This document shows positions 62,228 to 64,000 of a stretch of DNA of 64,000 bases, one piece after another. The stretch is from positions 124,001-188,000 of the forward strand of contig JAHJCU010000004.1 in NCBI GenBank assembly GCA_018812925.1, written 5' to 3'. The notes under the pieces were generated by a model. The model searched no databases, was not told where the DNA came from, and saw nothing but the letters and a program-made list of their open reading frames with translations. The translations under genes were made by a program, and so were the position numbers. This stretch comes from Candidatus Omnitrophota bacterium. GTDB lineage: Bacteria > CAIJMQ01. Position 1 is the first letter of the stretch, and the number at the start of each line of letters is the position of its first letter.

Positions 62228-62339
62228 CCCCTAGTTTTCTTCCCCTATGATTTCCCTCTAGAAATTGCGAATGCAATTTCAGGGACTTTGGTCCTGGAAA
62301 TTCCTTGAATTTCTCAGGGTATGAAATCAAGACTAGGGG
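62228..62339. repeat. Nested palindromic element in the 62006-62378 gap
   Basis: Outer arms CCCCTAG (62228-62234) and CTAGGGG (62333-62339); then GATTTC (62249-62254) with GAAATC (62323-62328); then an arm at 62254-62266 with 62308-62319; and a 12-bp core stem around TTTG (62275-62302) with one mismatch. The core GGACTTTGGTCC is the inverse of that at 25755-25768. The rest of this 373-base gap (62006-62227) holds no gene I can support, only A+T-rich sequence. Confidence 0.75.
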
Positions 62340-62378
62340 ACTAGGGTCGAAAACAAACAGGGGTACAAGGAGGGAAAA

Positions 62379-63437
62379 ATGCGCAAAGAATCTTTAGAAT
62401 TTTTAAAAGAGCTCGTGGAAACCCTATCTCCTTCGGGTTTTGAAACAGCAGTTCAAAAGGTTGTTGCAAACAGAATGAAAAAAATTACAAAAGATACTTC
62501 TATTGATGTTATGGGAAATCTGACGGGGATTTTAAATAAAAACGCAAAGCCAAGAATTATGCTTGCAGCCCATTGCGATGAAATAGGGCTTATGGTTAAA
62601 TTTATATCCGACGAGGGATTTATATATTTTACAACTATCGGTGGAATAGATTTGCATCTAATACCGGGAAGAAAAGTTTATATTAATACAAAAAAAGGCA
62701 AGATATTGGGCGTAACGGGCAAAAAAGCAATCCACTTAATGGAAAAAGAGGAAAGAGAAAAAATATCCAAAATGGAAGATTTATGGATAGACATTGGCGC
62801 AAAGGGCAAAAAACAAGCCCAAGAATTAGTGAGTATAGGAGACCCTATAACTTTTATAGAAGGCATGGATATTCTTAAGAACGATTTTCTGATTTCAAGA
62901 GGTTTTGACGACAAAATGGGTGTTTATCTTGTTACAGAAATTATGGATGGACTTAAAGACAAAAAATTGTCTTCCTCGGTTTACGGAGTAATTACCGTTC
63001 AGGAAGAAGTAGGGCTAAGAGGAGCAATCCCTTCTACATTCAGGGTAGAACCTGATATAGGTATTTGTATCGAAGTGGCCCATGCAACAGACCATCCTTG
63101 TGTCGACAAAAAGAAAACAGGAGAATATAAAATTGGCTCAGGTCCTGTTATAAGCCGAGGCGCAAATATTAATCCAAAACTTTTTAATCTTTTGATAGAT
63201 ACAGCCAAGAAAGAAAAAATTCCCTGTCAAATTTTAGGCGAACCGGGAAGAACAGGAACTGATACAAATGTTATGCAATTAACAAAAGAGGGTGTTGCAA
63301 CCGCGCTTGTTTCCGTCCCTTTGAGATATATGCATACGCCGGTTGAATTGCTTTCCACCAAAGACCTTGACTATACAGCACGTCTGATTATTGCTTTAAT
63401 AAAAAGAATAAAACCCGGGATGGATTTTACACCGTAA
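62379..63437 (+). CDS. M42 family aminopeptidase (glutamyl aminopeptidase/endoglucanase-like)
   Basis: 352 residues. The two-metal site is complete: AAHCDEIGLMV, RGFDDKMGVYL, TVQEEVGLRGA (catalytic Glu pair), EVAHATDHP and the final His in MHTPVE. M42 proteins form dodecameric tetrahedral peptidases that finish protein breakdown in archaea and anaerobic bacteria. AAGGAGGG precedes ATG 62379. The 3' neighbour is rpsA. Confidence 0.93.
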   Translation: MRKESLEFLKELVETLSPSGFETAVQKVVANRMKKITKDTSIDVMGNLTGILNKNAKPRIMLAAHCDEIGLMVKFISDEGFIYFTTIGGIDLHLIPGRKVYINTKKGKILGVTGKKAIHLMEKEEREKISKMEDLWIDIGAKGKKQAQELVSIGDPITFIEGMDILKNDFLISRGFDDKMGVYLVTEIMDGLKDKKLSSSVYGVITVQEEVGLRGAIPSTFRVEPDIGICIEVAHATDHPCVDKKKTGEYKIGSGPVISRGANINPKLFNLLIDTAKKEKIPCQILGEPGRTGTDTNVMQLTKEGVATALVSVPLRYMHTPVELLSTKDLDYTARLIIALIKRIKPGMDFTP

Positions 63438-63596
63438 TAGCATAAAAGAAAAATTATCTAACGAATTTTCTCGCTTTGCCGTCAAGACAGGTCAAGTGGA
63501 AACGCTTGACAAAACTGATAAATTCAAATAACATACGCTTCCTTGTTGAAATTGTTATCACAAACAAATATTCTAAAAATAGGAATAAAGGGTTAA

Positions 63597-64000
63597 ATGA
63601 AAGTAACGGAATCCAAAAAAGATATGCAGTCCATTGAAGAATTGTACTTCTCTACTGTAAAATCTATTTCTGTTGGAGAAGTTGTGAAAGGCAAAATAGT
63701 CCAAATCAGCAAAGGAGAAGCCTTAATAGATATCGGGTATAAATCCGAAGGAATTATCTCCTTATCTAATTTTGATTCTCCCGAAGATTTAAAAGTTGGA
63801 GACGAAATGGAGGTTCTCGTTGAATCCAAAGAAAACCAAGACGGCATGGTAGGACTTTCTTTGGAAAAAGCAGATTTTATTAAAAATTGGGGTAAAATTC
63901 AGAAAGCTTATAATTCCGGCGAAATAATTAAGGGTAAAATTACCAAAAAAATCAAGGGTGGTTTTATTGTCAATGTGGGTATTCCGGGATTTCTACCCTC
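63597..64000 (+). CDS. rpsA: Ribosomal protein S1, 3' end beyond the window
   Basis: The frame opens at ATG 63597, with AAAGGG a few bases upstream, and runs off the window. It holds a first S1 domain (about 25-95: VGEVVKGKIVQISKGEALIDIGYKSEGIISLS) and the start of a second (IIKGKITKKIKGGFIVNVGIPGFLP). Tandem S1 domains starting like this identify ribosomal protein S1, which brings mRNA to the 30S subunit. 160 bases separate it from the peptidase gene, with no promoter I can defend. Confidence 0.93.
   Translation, partial: MKVTESKKDMQSIEELYFSTVKSISVGEVVKGKIVQISKGEALIDIGYKSEGIISLSNFDSPEDLKVGDEMEVLVESKENQDGMVGLSLEKADFIKNWGKIQKAYNSGEIIKGKITKKIKGGFIVNVGIPGFLP

Noticed and set aside
62028-62330. 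A minus-strand frame of 100 codons in the gap before the M42 gene
   Set aside because: Most of it is the palindromic element at 62228-62339, it has no ribosome-binding site and its peptide shows no conserved pattern.

Overview
The window reads as chromosome of an uncultured, A+T-rich, diderm (LPS-making) bacterium. LpxK implies lipid A. An ADP-forming acyl-CoA synthetase, an M42 peptidase and pyruvoyl-type arginine decarboxylase suggest an anaerobic fermenter. Housekeeping genes (nusA-infB-rbfA, tmk-holB-PSP1, rpmF-plsX-fabH, pfkA, dapB, purL-purQ) are intact. The combination recalls candidate phyla near the PVC group, such as Omnitrophota, but that is inference; nothing here fixes the taxon. 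There is no phage, IS transposase, CRISPR array, rRNA or tRNA that I can see.

Layout. 1-6276 (+): end of a surface-polysaccharide cluster (AsnB-like amidotransferase, GT4, GT2, two multispanning GT39-like proteins). 6292-13728 (-): purL-purQ, a GspE/PilB-like ATPase, CvpA-like protein, HU/IHF, tyrS. 13844-21356 (+): structured leader, nusA, infB, a remnant of the DUF503 gene, rbfA, lpxK, tmk, holB, PSP1 protein. 21404-26930 (-): pyruvoyl arginine decarboxylase and agmatinase (putrescine from arginine), thiC, def, two small unknowns, a HAD phosphatase with no standard start codon, a membrane protein. 27102-28538 (+): MATE exporter. 28638-35573 (-): DUF2007, GDYXXLXY and DUF2157 proteins, aminotransferase class IV (probably pabC), RRM protein, pabB, dapB, pfkA. 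35736-41003 (+): ECF sigma, anti-sigma, VIT/vWA protein, DUF4139 protein. 41050-62005 (-): hydrolase; an eight-gene membrane cluster (two ABC permeases, ABC ATPase, P-type ATPase, three SPFH proteins, an unknown anchored protein); AddA-like helicase-nuclease; phosphomannomutase; rpmF-plsX-fabH; ADP-forming acyl-CoA synthetase. 62379-64000 (+): M42 peptidase and the start of rpsA.

Three things stand out. (1) The ECF sigma locus carries two copies of a bipartite motif, GGAACTTTT then TGTCTAAAT, one over the sigma start codon and one at an ideal distance upstream of the VIT/vWA gene; this looks like a self-contained regulon whose output is a pair of exported proteins. (2) The SPFH / P-type ATPase / ABC cluster (41972-52680) is tightly packed and looks like one envelope machine without an assigned job. 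(3) Small palindromic elements are scattered in gaps and are also inserted in frame inside two protein genes, similar in style to Rickettsia palindromic elements; two inserts in the helicase gene begin and end with the same codons in the same frame.

Start codons were set from ribosome-binding sites where visible; several genes use TTG or GTG. rpmF (59701-59880) and the 5' part of rpsA (63597 onward) are included although one is very short and the other runs off the window.
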